DNA of 64,000 bases, from the NCBI GenBank assembly GCA_963756495.1, contig CAVWNS010000003.1:124001-188000 (forward strand). The letters are read 5' to 3'. How positions within the stretch are numbered: position 1 is the stretch's first letter; the number at the start of each line of letters is the position of its first letter. Positions 41,816 to 51,151 of this stretch are shown in pieces. This stretch comes from DATFDN01 sp963756495. GTDB taxonomy: Bacteria > Pseudomonadota > Alphaproteobacteria > Acetobacterales > Acetobacteraceae. Below the pieces are notes generated by a model. The model did not search any database and was not told the DNA's origin. It was given only the letters and a program-made list of their open reading frames with translations. The position numbers were made by a program, and so were the translations under genes.

Positions 41816-42408
41816 TGAGCGGTGCGGCATTCTCCAAGCTCGTCGGCAGCGATCTCGCGGCGCTGACCGCCACGGTCGATCTGCCCGTGGTCGCGGCGGA
41901 TGCGGTGCGCTCCTGCCAGCACGTGCCAGAAGCGTTGCAGGCGCTGGAGAACGGCGGCTTCCTGGCGGAGGCAGCGCGACTGCTGTCGCACGCCCTGCCG
42001 CATCGCGAGGCGGTGTGGTGGGCCTGCATGTGTGCCCTCCACACCGCGCCTGCGGACCTTCCGCAGGCCGACACGCGCGCAAGAGAGGCGGCGGAGGCCT
42101 GGGTACGCCACACAACGGACGCGGCCCGGCGGCACGCGCTGGAGGCGGCGCAGACGGCGGGTTTCGGCACGCCCGAGGCATGGGCGGCCGTCGCGGCATT
42201 CTGGAGCACCGGATCGATGGCGCCGGAAGGCCAGCCGAACGTGCCGCCGCCCGCCCATCTCGCCGGCACCGCGGTGGTGGGCGCGGTGACCTTGGCTGCC
42301 GTGCGCGGCGATCCCGCACGACGCACGGTGCGACTTCGACGCTTCCTCGAAAGCGGGCGCGATGTCGCCGCCGGCGGAGCCGGACGTCTGCCGTCCGAGG
42401 TGCCGTGA
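41815..42408 (+). CDS. VgrG-coupled protein resembling DUF6931
   Basis: A 197-residue soluble, Ala-rich, helical protein with no signal or membrane segment. The stretch LLSHALPHREAVWWACMCAL, then AAQTAGFGTPEAWAAVAAFW and PPAHLAGTAVVGAVTLAAV, recalls the family I know as DUF6931; this is from memory and untested. Its start overlaps the vgrG stop by one base, and tagH begins 58 bases later, so it is firmly within the secretion operon. It could be a VgrG adaptor, an effector-loading factor or a regulator; no activity can be assigned from sequence. Confidence 0.7.
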   Translation: MSGAAFSKLVGSDLAALTATVDLPVVAADAVRSCQHVPEALQALENGGFLAEAARLLSHALPHREAVWWACMCALHTAPADLPQADTRAREAAEAWVRHTTDAARRHALEAAQTAGFGTPEAWAAVAAFWSTGSMAPEGQPNVPPPAHLAGTAVVGAVTLAAVRGDPARRTVRLRRFLESGRDVAAGGAGRLPSEVP

Positions 42409-42466
42409 CGGGTAGAATCGAGCCCGGCGCTCTGGCCGGGAATGCCGAAGACTGAGTAAATAAGCC

Positions 42467-43827
42467 ATGCAGCTCGTGCTGACCGTGCTCCGCTGTCCCG
42501 ATGCCGTCTCGCCGGAGAGTCGCACCGTCTCCGGCGGCGAGTTCACGGTCGGCCGCGGCCCGGGGGTGGATTGGGTGCTGCCCGACCCCGAACGGCTGCT
42601 GTCCAAGCGCCACTTCGCCCTCGCCTATCGCGGAGCGGCCTGGCAGGTCGCCGACATCAGCACCAATGGCACGTTCCTAAATCGCGAGGACGCGCCGATC
42701 GGCAAGGGCGAGGTGCGTGCCCTGCGCGACGGCGACCGAGTGCGCCTCGGCGCCTACGAGATCGAGGTGCGGCTGATCGCACAGGCAGCTCGTGGCCACG
42801 CCGCCCCTGCTGCGATCCAAAGCGGCTTTCCGCATGACGATCCCTTTGCGCCGGCAGCCCGGCCCGTTGTCGAGCGATCGGACGCGGGCCTTTCCGGCAA
42901 CTCTTCAGCCCGGCGCGCCTGCCGCCCGACTTCGACCCGCTCGCGCCCGATCCCGCCGGCGACGAATATCGCGGACCCACGCAGGACGACCACGCCCCCG
43001 CGCTATCGGACGCGTTCGCAGGCCGCCGGGGTGGCAAGCAGGAAGGCGACCTCCTGCCGCCGGACTGGGCAGATTCGTTCCTTGACGGGATCGGGGGAGC
43101 GGCCGCGCCGATCCCGCAGCCCGCACCTGCGCTTGCGCCGGCGCCTGCCCCTCCGCTAGTGCCCGAGCGCCCGGCCGCGCCGATCCCTCCGGTGGTGCCG
43201 CACGCCCCGCATCCCGCCGCGGCAGTCGACGAAACGGGCCTGATGGCGGCGTTCTTGGAAGGCACCGGGCTGACCGACATCCATCCGCCCGATCCCGCCG
43301 CCTGCATGCGCGGCCTGGGGGCCGCGTTCCGGGCGCTTGTCGCCGGTCTGCGCGCCACGCTCATCGCCCGTGCCTCGGTCAAAAGCGAGTTCCGGATCGA
43401 GCAGACGATGATTCGGGCGCGCGGCAACAATCCGCTGAAGTTCGCCGCTGGCGATGACGACGCCCTCGCCGCCCTGCTCGGTGCCGGGCGACGGACGGAC
43501 ATGCCGGCTGAACAGGCGGTTGCGGATGCGCTCAAGGACATCCGCCTGCACGAGCTGGCCACGATGGCCGCCATGCAGGCGGCTGTCAGGACGCTGCTGG
43601 ACGGGCTCGAGCCGGCCAGGCTGCGCGCGGCAGCCGAGCAAGGAAGCGGACGCTCGCTCCTGCCCGCGCACCGCAAGGCCCGCGCCTGGGACGCGTATGA
43701 GGAACTGCACGCGCGGACGGTTCGAGCGCTCGCCGATGATTTCGACAGCGTCTTCGGAAAGGCGTTCGCCCGGGCCTACGAGCGCGCGCTTGCCGATGCC
43801 TCGGCCAGGTCCGGGCCATCGACATGA
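42467..43827 (+). pseudogene. tagH: T6SS FHA-domain protein TagH, frameshifted in the linker
   Basis: The N-terminal FHA domain (residues ~20-100) has GRGPGVDWVLPDP, SKRHFALAYRG and STNGTFLN, the phosphothreonine-binding signature. A Pro/Ala linker follows, and a C-terminal type VI domain (FRIEQTMIRARGNNPLKF, HELATMAAMQAAVRTLL, FGKAFARAYERAL). The two parts are in different frames; one base is missing at about 42901-42915, before RLPPDFDPLAPDPAGDEYRG. In other systems the FHA protein is phosphorylated by PpkA and reset by PppA to switch the machine on and off. PppA is present downstream; PpkA is not. ATGA overlap with tssJ. Confidence 0.87.
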
Positions 43828-44303
43828 CAACATCCCGCCGCATGCTGCTGCTGGGCGTGCTTGTTGGATTGTCGCGCTGCGGGTCGGCCCCGAAGCCGCC
43901 GCCAGCACCGAAGCCGCCGCCGACACTGACCCTGACAGCGATCGGCGGCGCCGACCAGAATCCCGGTCCGTCCGGCAGCGCCGCGCCGGTGGAGATCCGC
44001 GTATACCTCCTGAACGGAACCAGCGCGTTTGACCGTGCGGACGTCTTCGCCCTGGCTGACCATGCCCAGGAGACACTAGGCGAGGACGCGGCAGGTTCGG
44101 AGACCTTCGTCCTCGCGCCGGGCGAGACCCATACCGTAATGCGCGAGCTGAAGACGGGCGTGCGGGCCGTCGGCGTCGTCGCCTTGTTCCGCGACATCGA
44201 CAACGCCGCCTGGCGCGCCTCCGCCCCCGTCGCCGACAGCGGACCGACGAAGCTGACCCTGAAGGTCGGGCATCTTTCGGTTTCGCTTGCCGCGTCTTCC
44301 TAG
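43824..44303 (+). CDS. tssJ: T6SS outer-membrane lipoprotein TssJ
   Basis: A 159-residue lipoprotein. RRMLLLGVLVGLSRC is a signal with lipobox LSRC, followed by a Pro-rich tether. The beta-sandwich includes EIRVYLLNGTSAFDRADVFAL, a conserved TssJ segment with the L-x-D region, then VLAPGETHTVMRELKTGVRAVGVVALFRDIDNAAWR. It anchors the TssM periplasmic domain to the outer membrane. Start overlaps the tagH stop (ATGA). Intact. Confidence 0.93.
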   Translation: MTTSRRMLLLGVLVGLSRCGSAPKPPPAPKPPPTLTLTAIGGADQNPGPSGSAAPVEIRVYLLNGTSAFDRADVFALADHAQETLGEDAAGSETFVLAPGETHTVMRELKTGVRAVGVVALFRDIDNAAWRASAPVADSGPTKLTLKVGHLSVSLAASS

Positions 44304-44376
44304 GGGCCGATACTAGCTTGGCGGACAAGAACGGGACGGCAGCAACGTGCCGTGTATTGGGAGGAGCGGGAGCGGA

Positions 44377-45699
44377 ATGAGCTGGACGAACCGCGTGGTC
44401 TGGCAGGAGGGCATGTTCCTGCGCACGCAGCACTTCCAGCAGCAGGACCGCTGGCTGGAAAGCCTGGTGCGTGGGCGCGTGCAGGCATTGCGGCCGCATC
44501 CGTGGGGATTGACCGAGTTCGCCCTCGACCGCGACCTGCTCGCCACCGGCCGGTTCGCGCTTGCGTCCGCTTCCGGCGTGTTCGAGGATGGGACACCATT
44601 CACGCTCCCCGGCGAGACCGATCACCCGCCACCGCTCGACGTGCCGGACGGCGCGCGCAATGTCCTCGTCCATCTCGCACTGCCAATTCGCCAGCACGGC
44701 GCGATGGAGATCGCGGACAACGCGAGCGAGGGCCGCTACGGCGCGCATGGGTTCGAGGCGTACGACACCCACTCCGCCGCGCCCACGCCGGCGGAGCTGC
44801 AGGTCGGGCGCCTGCGGCTGCGCTACATGCTGGACACCGAAGAGCGTGCGGGCTTTCTCTGCATCGGGCTGGCGCGGATCGTCGAGATGGCGGCCGACAG
44901 GCGCGTGGTCCTGGACGAGCGCTGGATTCCGCCCGCGCTGATCTGTTCCGCCGTGGCACCGTTGGCCGGACTGGTCAGCGAGTTGGCGGGCATGCTGAAC
45001 CAGCGCGGCGAGGCGCTGGCGTCCCGCATGACCGCGCCTGGCGCGGCCGGCGCCGCGCAAGTGCAGGACTTCATGCTGCTACAGGCGATCAACGGCTGGC
45101 AGGCGCTGCTCGGTCACTGGGCTGACGCCGCCAACCTGCACCCCGAGGCGCTGTATGCGACGCTGGTGCAGATGGCGGGGCAGTTCGCGACGTTTCTCGA
45201 TACACGGCGGCCGAACGCCTATCCGGCGTATCGCCACGACGATTTGCAGCGTAGCTTCGCGCCGGTGGTGGCGGATTTGCGCCGGGCGCTCTCGGCGGTT
45301 CTGGAGGCGAGCGCTGTTCCGATCCCGCTGCGCGACGCGCGGCACGGTGTCCGTGTGGGCCCGCTGACCGACCGCGCCATCCTGCGCGGCTCGGTGTTCG
45401 TGCTGACGGCCCAGGCCGACGTGCCGACGGAGACACTGCGGCGGGTGTTCCCCGCGCAGGTGAAGATCGGCGCGGTCGAGCACATCCGCGAGCTGGTCAA
45501 CGTGGCGCTGCCCGGCATCGCGGTACGCCCGCTGCCGGTGGCGCCGCGCCAGCTGCCCTTCTACGCGGGGGCGACGTATTTCGAACTCGACCGGGGCAGC
45601 CCGCACTGGCAGCAGATGCAGAACTCCGGCGGCTTCGCAATTCACGTCTCGGGCGACTTCCCCAATCTCCGGCTTGAGCTGTGGGCGATCCGCGGATGA
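44377..45699 (+). CDS. tssK: T6SS baseplate-membrane connector TssK
   Basis: A 440-residue cytoplasmic protein that joins the baseplate to the TssLM membrane complex. NRVVWQEGMFLRTQHFQQQDRWLE is the family's highly conserved N-terminus. LRLRYMLDTEERAGFLCIGLARI and the C-terminal VALPGIAVRPLPVAPRQLPFYAG...YFELDRGSPHW are also characteristic. The ATG at 44377 has GGAGG upstream and gives the usual MSW start. The stop overlaps tssL as ATGA. Confidence 0.95.
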   Translation: MSWTNRVVWQEGMFLRTQHFQQQDRWLESLVRGRVQALRPHPWGLTEFALDRDLLATGRFALASASGVFEDGTPFTLPGETDHPPPLDVPDGARNVLVHLALPIRQHGAMEIADNASEGRYGAHGFEAYDTHSAAPTPAELQVGRLRLRYMLDTEERAGFLCIGLARIVEMAADRRVVLDERWIPPALICSAVAPLAGLVSELAGMLNQRGEALASRMTAPGAAGAAQVQDFMLLQAINGWQALLGHWADAANLHPEALYATLVQMAGQFATFLDTRRPNAYPAYRHDDLQRSFAPVVADLRRALSAVLEASAVPIPLRDARHGVRVGPLTDRAILRGSVFVLTAQADVPTETLRRVFPAQVKIGAVEHIRELVNVALPGIAVRPLPVAPRQLPFYAGATYFELDRGSPHWQQMQNSGGFAIHVSGDFPNLRLELWAIRG

Positions 45700-47048
45700 G
45701 CGACAATCCTTTCTCCGAGCCCGACGATCCGGACCGCACGATCATTCGACCGGCACCCGGGGGCCGTCGCGCGGCCCCGGCACGCCCGCCAGAGATGCCG
45801 CCGATGCGGGAGCCGTCATCGACCCGTGCCGCAGCGGCTCCCTCGGCAGACGCCACGGAGATCAACGCCTCCGGCCAGCCCCCGCTGCTCGCGGCGGCGG
45901 CGGTGCTGCTGCAGCTTCTGGCCCGGTTGCGCAACACTTACACCCAGCCCGACCCGGCGGAGCTGCACGAGCGGGCGATCCGCCAGATCCGCGCCTTCGA
46001 GGCCCAGGCGCGGCAGGCGGGCGTGCCGATCGAGCAGATCCGGCCGGCGCACTACGCGCTGTGCGCCAGCCTCGACGACGTCGTGCTGAACACGCCATGG
46101 GGCAGCACCGGCGCCTGGGCGCAGAACTCGCTTGTCTCGACCTTTCACCAGGAAGTGCAGAGCGGCGAACGCTTCTTCGACGTGCTCGGCAAGCTGCGCG
46201 AGACCCCCGGCACGTTCCTGCCGGTCCTGGAACTCATGTATTTCTGCATCAGCCTGGGTTTCCAGGGCCGGTACCGTTTGTCGCCGCGCGGGCCCGGCGA
46301 GCTCGAACGACTGCGCGAGGACCTCTACACCGTCATCACCCGTCAGCGTGGAAAGGGGGGGGACCCCGCGCTGTCGCCACATTGGCAGGGCGTGGTGGTG
46401 CCATACCGGCCGGCGCGCGGGGGGGTGCCGGCATGGGTGATCGGGGCTGGCGCGCTCGCGGTCCTGGGCGGGCTGTTCGTGTGGTTCTCCAGCGGGCTCA
46501 ACGCCGCTTCCGATGTGGCTTTCCACCGCATGCTGAGTGCCCCGCCCGGGCATGCGCCGGCGATCGCCCGGTCCACGCCGGTGCACCCGCCCGCCGTCAC
46601 GACAGTCGCAACGGTCGCCGACCCGCTCTCCACCTTTCTGAAGCCGGAGATCGACGCCGGACTGGTGAGCGTGCTCGGGCAGCCGTCGATGCCGATCGTG
46701 CGTGTCCGCAACGCGGGCATGTTCGGCTCCGGCAGCGCCCAGGTCAGCGCGCGCTACATCGGACTGCTGACGCGGATCGGCGAGGCGCTGAAAACCGAGC
46801 ACGGCCCGGTGACGGTGGCCGGCTACACCGACGACCAGCCGATCCACACCGTCCGCTTCCCGTCCAACTACCAGCTCTCCGCTGCCCGCGCCGGGGCGGC
46901 GCGCGAGATCATCGGGCGTGGCCTCGGCGATCCCGGCCGCCTCACGGCCGAGGGGCGCGGCGATGCCGACCCGATCGCGCCGAACACCACCGTCCAGGGA
47001 CGCGAGGAGAATCGCCGCATCGAGGTCGTCCTCAAGAGGCAAGGCTAG
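45696..47048 (+). CDS. tssL: T6SS inner-membrane protein TssL with OmpA-like C-terminus
   Basis: A 450-residue fusion. The N-terminal cytoplasmic domain (about 60-230) contains YALCASLDDVVLNTPWG, STFHQEVQSGERFFDVL and ELMYFCISLGFQGRYRL, core DotU/IcmH signatures. One membrane span follows (VIGAGALAVLGGLFVWFSSG). The periplasmic OmpA domain (VTVAGYTDDQPIHTVRFPSN, NYQLSAARAGAAREII, GREENRRIEVVL) binds peptidoglycan and anchors the machine. TssL with a built-in OmpA domain is the common extended form. Start overlaps the tssK stop; tssM begins 3 bases after the stop. Confidence 0.95.
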   Translation: MSDNPFSEPDDPDRTIIRPAPGGRRAAPARPPEMPPMREPSSTRAAAAPSADATEINASGQPPLLAAAAVLLQLLARLRNTYTQPDPAELHERAIRQIRAFEAQARQAGVPIEQIRPAHYALCASLDDVVLNTPWGSTGAWAQNSLVSTFHQEVQSGERFFDVLGKLRETPGTFLPVLELMYFCISLGFQGRYRLSPRGPGELERLREDLYTVITRQRGKGGDPALSPHWQGVVVPYRPARGGVPAWVIGAGALAVLGGLFVWFSSGLNAASDVAFHRMLSAPPGHAPAIARSTPVHPPAVTTVATVADPLSTFLKPEIDAGLVSVLGQPSMPIVRVRNAGMFGSGSAQVSARYIGLLTRIGEALKTEHGPVTVAGYTDDQPIHTVRFPSNYQLSAARAGAAREIIGRGLGDPGRLTAEGRGDADPIAPNTTVQGREENRRIEVVLKRQG

Positions 47049-47051
47049 CCC

Positions 47052-50000
47052 ATGCCCGCCATCCTGCGCTTCCTCCGTTCCCGCTGGGTGCTGAGCCTGC
47101 TCGGCGTGGTCCTGCTCGGCGTCCTGGTCTGGCTGTTCGGTCCATTCCTTCCCGCGCTCGAAGGATGGATCGCCCGCGGTGTTGTCATTCTGGCGCTGCT
47201 GCTCGTCTGGGCGGGGGTGAATGCATGGCTCGATCACCGCCGCCGCCGCGCCGACACCGCGCTGATGAAGGGCGTTGCCGCGCCCGATCCCGCCCTCGCC
47301 GCGACCGCCGAGGAAACCGCGGCGATGCGCGAGAAGCTGGCCGGCGCCATGGCACTGCTGAAGCGGGCGTCGGGACAGCGCGGATATCTGTATGAACAGC
47401 CGTGGTACATCATCATCGGGCCGCCCGGCGCCGGCAAGACGACGGCGCTTCTGAATGCCGGGCTGAAATTCCCGTTGGCGGCCGAGCTGGGGCAGAGCCC
47501 TGTTCCCGGCGTCGGTGGCACGCGCATGTGCGACTGGTGGTTCACCGACCAGGCGGTGCTGATCGACACCGCCGGGCGCTACACGACGCAGGACAGCGAC
47601 GCCGCCGTGGACAAGGCTGGCTGGACCGCATTCCTGGCACTGCTCAAGCGCACCCGCGCGCGCCAGCCGCTGAACGGTCTGCTGGTCGCGATCTCGCTGG
47701 CCGACATCGCCGCCGCGCCCGCTTCCGAGCGCACGGCGCACGCGCGGGCGATCCGGCGGCGGGTCAAGGAGGTGTACGATCAGCTTGGCACACGGGTCCC
47801 GGTTTACGCGATGTTTACCAAGGCCGACCTGCTCGCCGGATTCATCGAGTTCTTCGACGACCTCGACCGCGAGCGCCGGGCGCAGGTCTGGGGCACCACG
47901 TTCCCGCTCGGCGGCCCGGTCAGCGCATCGGGCGTGTTCCAGCCGGAGTTCGCGCTGCTCGTCGAACGGCTCAACGCGCGCCTGCTGGAGCGCCTGCAAG
48001 CGGAGCGCAGTCCGGAGCGGCGCGCCCTGATCGCGGGCTTTCCCGTGCAGGTGGCGAGCCTGCAAGCTCCGCTGGGCGAGTTCCTCGGCGAGGCGTTCGA
48101 CGGCTCCCGCCTTGATCCCGGTCCGTTGCTGCGGGGCGTCTATTTCACCTCCGGCACCCAGGAGGGAACGCCCATCGATCGGCTGACCGGGACGCTGTCG
48201 CGGCTGTTCGGGGTGGATCAGCAGCGCGCCCCGTCGCTCCGGCCCGAGCAGGGCCGCAGCTATTTCCTGGGCCGGCTGCTGAGCGACGTGATCTTCGGCG
48301 AAGCGATGCTGGTGGCGCGCAATCCCGTCGCCGTCCGCCGCGCTGCCGCGATGCGGGTCGGGGCCGTCGCGCTGGCCGGGCTGGTGCTGCTGCTCGGCGC
48401 CGGCGCGCTGTGGCAGACACGTCAGGTCAACCAGGACGCGGTGGCGCGCGCCGACGCGGCGACTGCTTCGTATGCGCGCAATGCCTCTGCGCAGACCCTC
48501 GATCCGGTGGCCGACGCCGATTTTGCCCGCGTCGCGCCGCTGCTCGATCAGGCGCGCGCGCTGCCATTCGGCGCCGGCGCACCGGCGCCCACGCGTCAAT
48601 GGTTCCCGGGCCTGTCGCAGATCGGCAAGCTCCGCGCCGGCGCCGGCGAGGCATACCGCCACGCGCTCGACGACATCCTTTTGCCGCGCATGGTCCGGCG
48701 CCTGGAACAGCAGGTCCGCGCGAGCTTTGAAAACCCGGCGCTGCTGTATGATGCGACCCGCGTCTACCTGATGCTCGGCACCGATGGGCCGATGGATCGG
48801 GCCTCGGTGCGCGCGTGGATGCACTACGACTGGGCGAACACCTATCCGGGTCCGGCCGCCCAGCCGCTGCGCGACAGCCTGGACGCGCATCTGGCGGCAC
48901 TGCTGGACAACCCGCTTCCCAAGGTGCCGCTCGACGGCGGCCTGGTGGACGAGGCACGGCGGATCATCGCCCGCGTGCCGTTGGCCCAGCGGGTCTATGC
49001 CACGATCCGTCGTTCGCCCGCGGCGCAGGCGCTGCCGGCCTGGAATCCCGCGAGTGCCGCGGGTGCTGCGGGTGCGCGCCTGTTCCTGCGCAAGTCCGGG
49101 AAGCCGATCACCGATCCGATCCCGGGCTTCTTCACGCTGGTCGGCTTCCACGACGTGCTGCTGCCGATGCTGCCGGCCGCGACGGCTGCCGTGGCGAGCG
49201 AGAGCTGGGTGCTGGGGCGCCAATCGCAGATCGACCCCGCCAGCCCCCAGGTGGCGAGCCTGGAGCAGGACGTGGTCGCCCTCTATGCCGCCGACTATGA
49301 GCGCCAGTGGGACGCGCTGCTTGCCGACCTGGAGGTCGCGCCGATGCAGACCCCGGAGCAGGCCGTGCAGGATCTCTATCTTCTGTCGTCGCCGCGTTCG
49401 CCCATGAAGGATCTGCTGATGGGGATCGCGCGCCAGCTCACGTTGTCGAAGCCGCCGGCGCCCCCGGCCGGGGCGCCGCAAGCGGTGCAGGCGGCAGCCA
49501 AGGCGGCGACCGCTGTAGGTCAGGCGGCGAGTGGGGCGGCGGCGCGCGTGGAGGCTCTGCTCGGCCAGGGCGGGGGCACGCAAGCCGCGCCTCCCGGCTC
49601 GGCGGTGGATGAACATTATGCCGCGCTGCGAACCTTCGCGGGCGACGGGACGGCACCGGCGCCGATCGATGCGGTGCTCAAGCTGCTCGGTGATCTGCAA
49701 CAGCAACTCGCTCAGGTTGCGACGGCAGCCCCGGGCGGCGGCGCTCCCCCGGTGACCGGGGGCAACGATCCCGCCGGCCTGCTCCGCGCCGAGGCCAGCC
49801 GCGACCCCCAGCCGGTCGCGCGATGGCTCGATCAGCTGTCAGGTGGGGCAAATACTATTCGCGGAAGCGGCGCGCACGAGCAGGCCGCGGCTGCCTTCAA
49901 CGGTCCCGGCGGCCCCGGCTCGCTGTGCCACAAGGCGGTCGACAACCGGTATCCGTTCTTCCCCGGCTCCGCCCAGGATATTCCGCTCGCAGACTTCGCG

Positions 50001-50585
50001 CGGCTGTTCGCGCCGGGCGGCTTGCTGGACGCCTACTTCAACACGCAGCTTCGCCCGTTCGTGGACACCACCGGCGCTCAGTGGAAGGCGCAGGCGGTAC
50101 AGGGCGTCGCGCCTCCCGTGTCGGCGGCGGCGCTGGCCCAGTTCCAGCGCGCGGCCGCGATACGCAACTCGTTTTTCGCGGCCGGCGGCACCCAGCCCAG
50201 CGTCCAATTCGAGATCACGCCGGCCTCGCTCGACAACGCGGTTTTGCAGGTCACGCTGCAACTGGGCGACCGCAGCATCTCCTACGCGCATGGCCCGCCG
50301 CGACCGACCGAGATCACTTGGCCGGGCCCTGCGGGGATGAGCGTCGCGCGGCTGGTGTTTGACCCCGCGCCGGCGAACGGCTCGGGGGTGGTGCAGGCGA
50401 CCGGGCCGTGGGCGGTGTTCCGGCTGTTCGACCGCGGTAGCCTCCGTCAGGAGGGTTCGGCCGACCGCTACAGCCTGTCCTTCTCGGTGGGCGGGCACGA
50501 GGCGGCGTTCGATGTCCGTGCCGCCTCCGTGCTGACCCCGCTCTCGCCAAGTCTGCTGCGGGGGTTCCGGTGCCCGGGGCTCTGA
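47052..50585 (+). CDS. tssM: T6SS inner-membrane core protein TssM
   Basis: A 1,177-residue IcmF-family protein. Two N-terminal membrane helices (VLSLLGVVLLGVLVWLFGPF; GVVILALLLVWAGVNAWL) precede a cytoplasmic domain with Walker A GPPGAGKTTALLNAG and WFTDQAVLIDTAGRYTTQ. A third span (AVALAGLVLLLGAGAL) leads to the large periplasmic region that contacts TssJ. It has IcmF-type segments AWMHYDWANTYPG and SQIDPASPQVASLEQDV. Ala/Pro/Gly-rich insertions occur around residues 790-890. The Walker motif looks functional, which is not universal in TssM. The 3' end overlaps tagF by 16 bases. Confidence 0.95.
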   Translation: MPAILRFLRSRWVLSLLGVVLLGVLVWLFGPFLPALEGWIARGVVILALLLVWAGVNAWLDHRRRRADTALMKGVAAPDPALAATAEETAAMREKLAGAMALLKRASGQRGYLYEQPWYIIIGPPGAGKTTALLNAGLKFPLAAELGQSPVPGVGGTRMCDWWFTDQAVLIDTAGRYTTQDSDAAVDKAGWTAFLALLKRTRARQPLNGLLVAISLADIAAAPASERTAHARAIRRRVKEVYDQLGTRVPVYAMFTKADLLAGFIEFFDDLDRERRAQVWGTTFPLGGPVSASGVFQPEFALLVERLNARLLERLQAERSPERRALIAGFPVQVASLQAPLGEFLGEAFDGSRLDPGPLLRGVYFTSGTQEGTPIDRLTGTLSRLFGVDQQRAPSLRPEQGRSYFLGRLLSDVIFGEAMLVARNPVAVRRAAAMRVGAVALAGLVLLLGAGALWQTRQVNQDAVARADAATASYARNASAQTLDPVADADFARVAPLLDQARALPFGAGAPAPTRQWFPGLSQIGKLRAGAGEAYRHALDDILLPRMVRRLEQQVRASFENPALLYDATRVYLMLGTDGPMDRASVRAWMHYDWANTYPGPAAQPLRDSLDAHLAALLDNPLPKVPLDGGLVDEARRIIARVPLAQRVYATIRRSPAAQALPAWNPASAAGAAGARLFLRKSGKPITDPIPGFFTLVGFHDVLLPMLPAATAAVASESWVLGRQSQIDPASPQVASLEQDVVALYAADYERQWDALLADLEVAPMQTPEQAVQDLYLLSSPRSPMKDLLMGIARQLTLSKPPAPPAGAPQAVQAAAKAATAVGQAASGAAARVEALLGQGGGTQAAPPGSAVDEHYAALRTFAGDGTAPAPIDAVLKLLGDLQQQLAQVATAAPGGGAPPVTGGNDPAGLLRAEASRDPQPVARWLDQLSGGANTIRGSGAHEQAAAAFNGPGGPGSLCHKAVDNRYPFFPGSAQDIPLADFARLFAPGGLLDAYFNTQLRPFVDTTGAQWKAQAVQGVAPPVSAAALAQFQRAAAIRNSFFAAGGTQPSVQFEITPASLDNAVLQVTLQLGDRSISYAHGPPRPTEITWPGPAGMSVARLVFDPAPANGSGVVQATGPWAVFRLFDRGSLRQEGSADRYSLSFSVGGHEAAFDVRAASVLTPLSPSLLRGFRCPGL

Positions 50586-51151
50586 GCGCCGGTTTCTGCG
50601 GCAAGCTGCCGGCGCGCGGCGATTTCGTGCGCCTCGGGTTGCCGCACGGTTTCGTCGAGCCCTGGGATGGCTGGGTCACTTGCGTCCTGACCGGCAGCCG
50701 CGCGCTGATGGGCGCGCGCTGGGTGCCTGCTTGGCTCGAAGCGCCTGTCTGGCGATTTTCGCTGCCGCCGGGCACCTGCGGGCCGGGCGCGGTGCTCGGC
50801 GTCATGCTGCCGAGCGTGGATCGTGTCGGCCGATACTACCCGCTCACCCTGGCAACGGTGTTCGGCCCGGACTGTCAGCCGCCGGCACAGGAGCAGTGCA
50901 ACTCCTGGCTCGACGAGTGCGAGGAGGCCGGTCGTGCCGCAGTGGAACGCGATGCCACGCCGGAGCAGGTGGCCGCCCTGTTGCGCCCGCTTGATGCGTG
51001 CGGGGCTACAGCCGCGCCGGCGGCAAGCCTATGGTGGACAGCCGGGTCGCCGCGTGTCGAAGCTGGGCGCTGGAGCCTGCGTGCGCTGCCCGGCCCGGAT
51101 GCGTTTGCGACGATGCTCGGCAACTCCGAGAGACTGGAGGCGTGCGAATGA
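50570..51151 (+). CDS. tagF: T6SS-associated regulator TagF
   Basis: A 193-residue protein with the TagF N-terminal fold: FCGKLPARGDFVRLGLPHGFVEPWD, then SFLP-like RFSLPPGTCGPGAVLGVMLPSVDRVGRYYPL. In Pseudomonas TagF represses secretion by binding the FHA protein. The GTG start at 50570 lies within the tssM 3' end, and the stop overlaps pppA as ATGA. The only catalytic-looking neighbour is PppA; in some species the two are fused. Confidence 0.9.
   Translation: MPGALSAGFCGKLPARGDFVRLGLPHGFVEPWDGWVTCVLTGSRALMGARWVPAWLEAPVWRFSLPPGTCGPGAVLGVMLPSVDRVGRYYPLTLATVFGPDCQPPAQEQCNSWLDECEEAGRAAVERDATPEQVAALLRPLDACGATAAPAASLWWTAGSPRVEAGRWSLRALPGPDAFATMLGNSERLEACE

Noticed and set aside
45816..49706. A 1,296-codon open frame on the minus strand across tssL and tssM
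   Set aside because: It is the antisense shadow of two clear plus-strand genes, with Arg/Gly-rich sequence and no recognisable domain; long antisense frames are common at this GC content.
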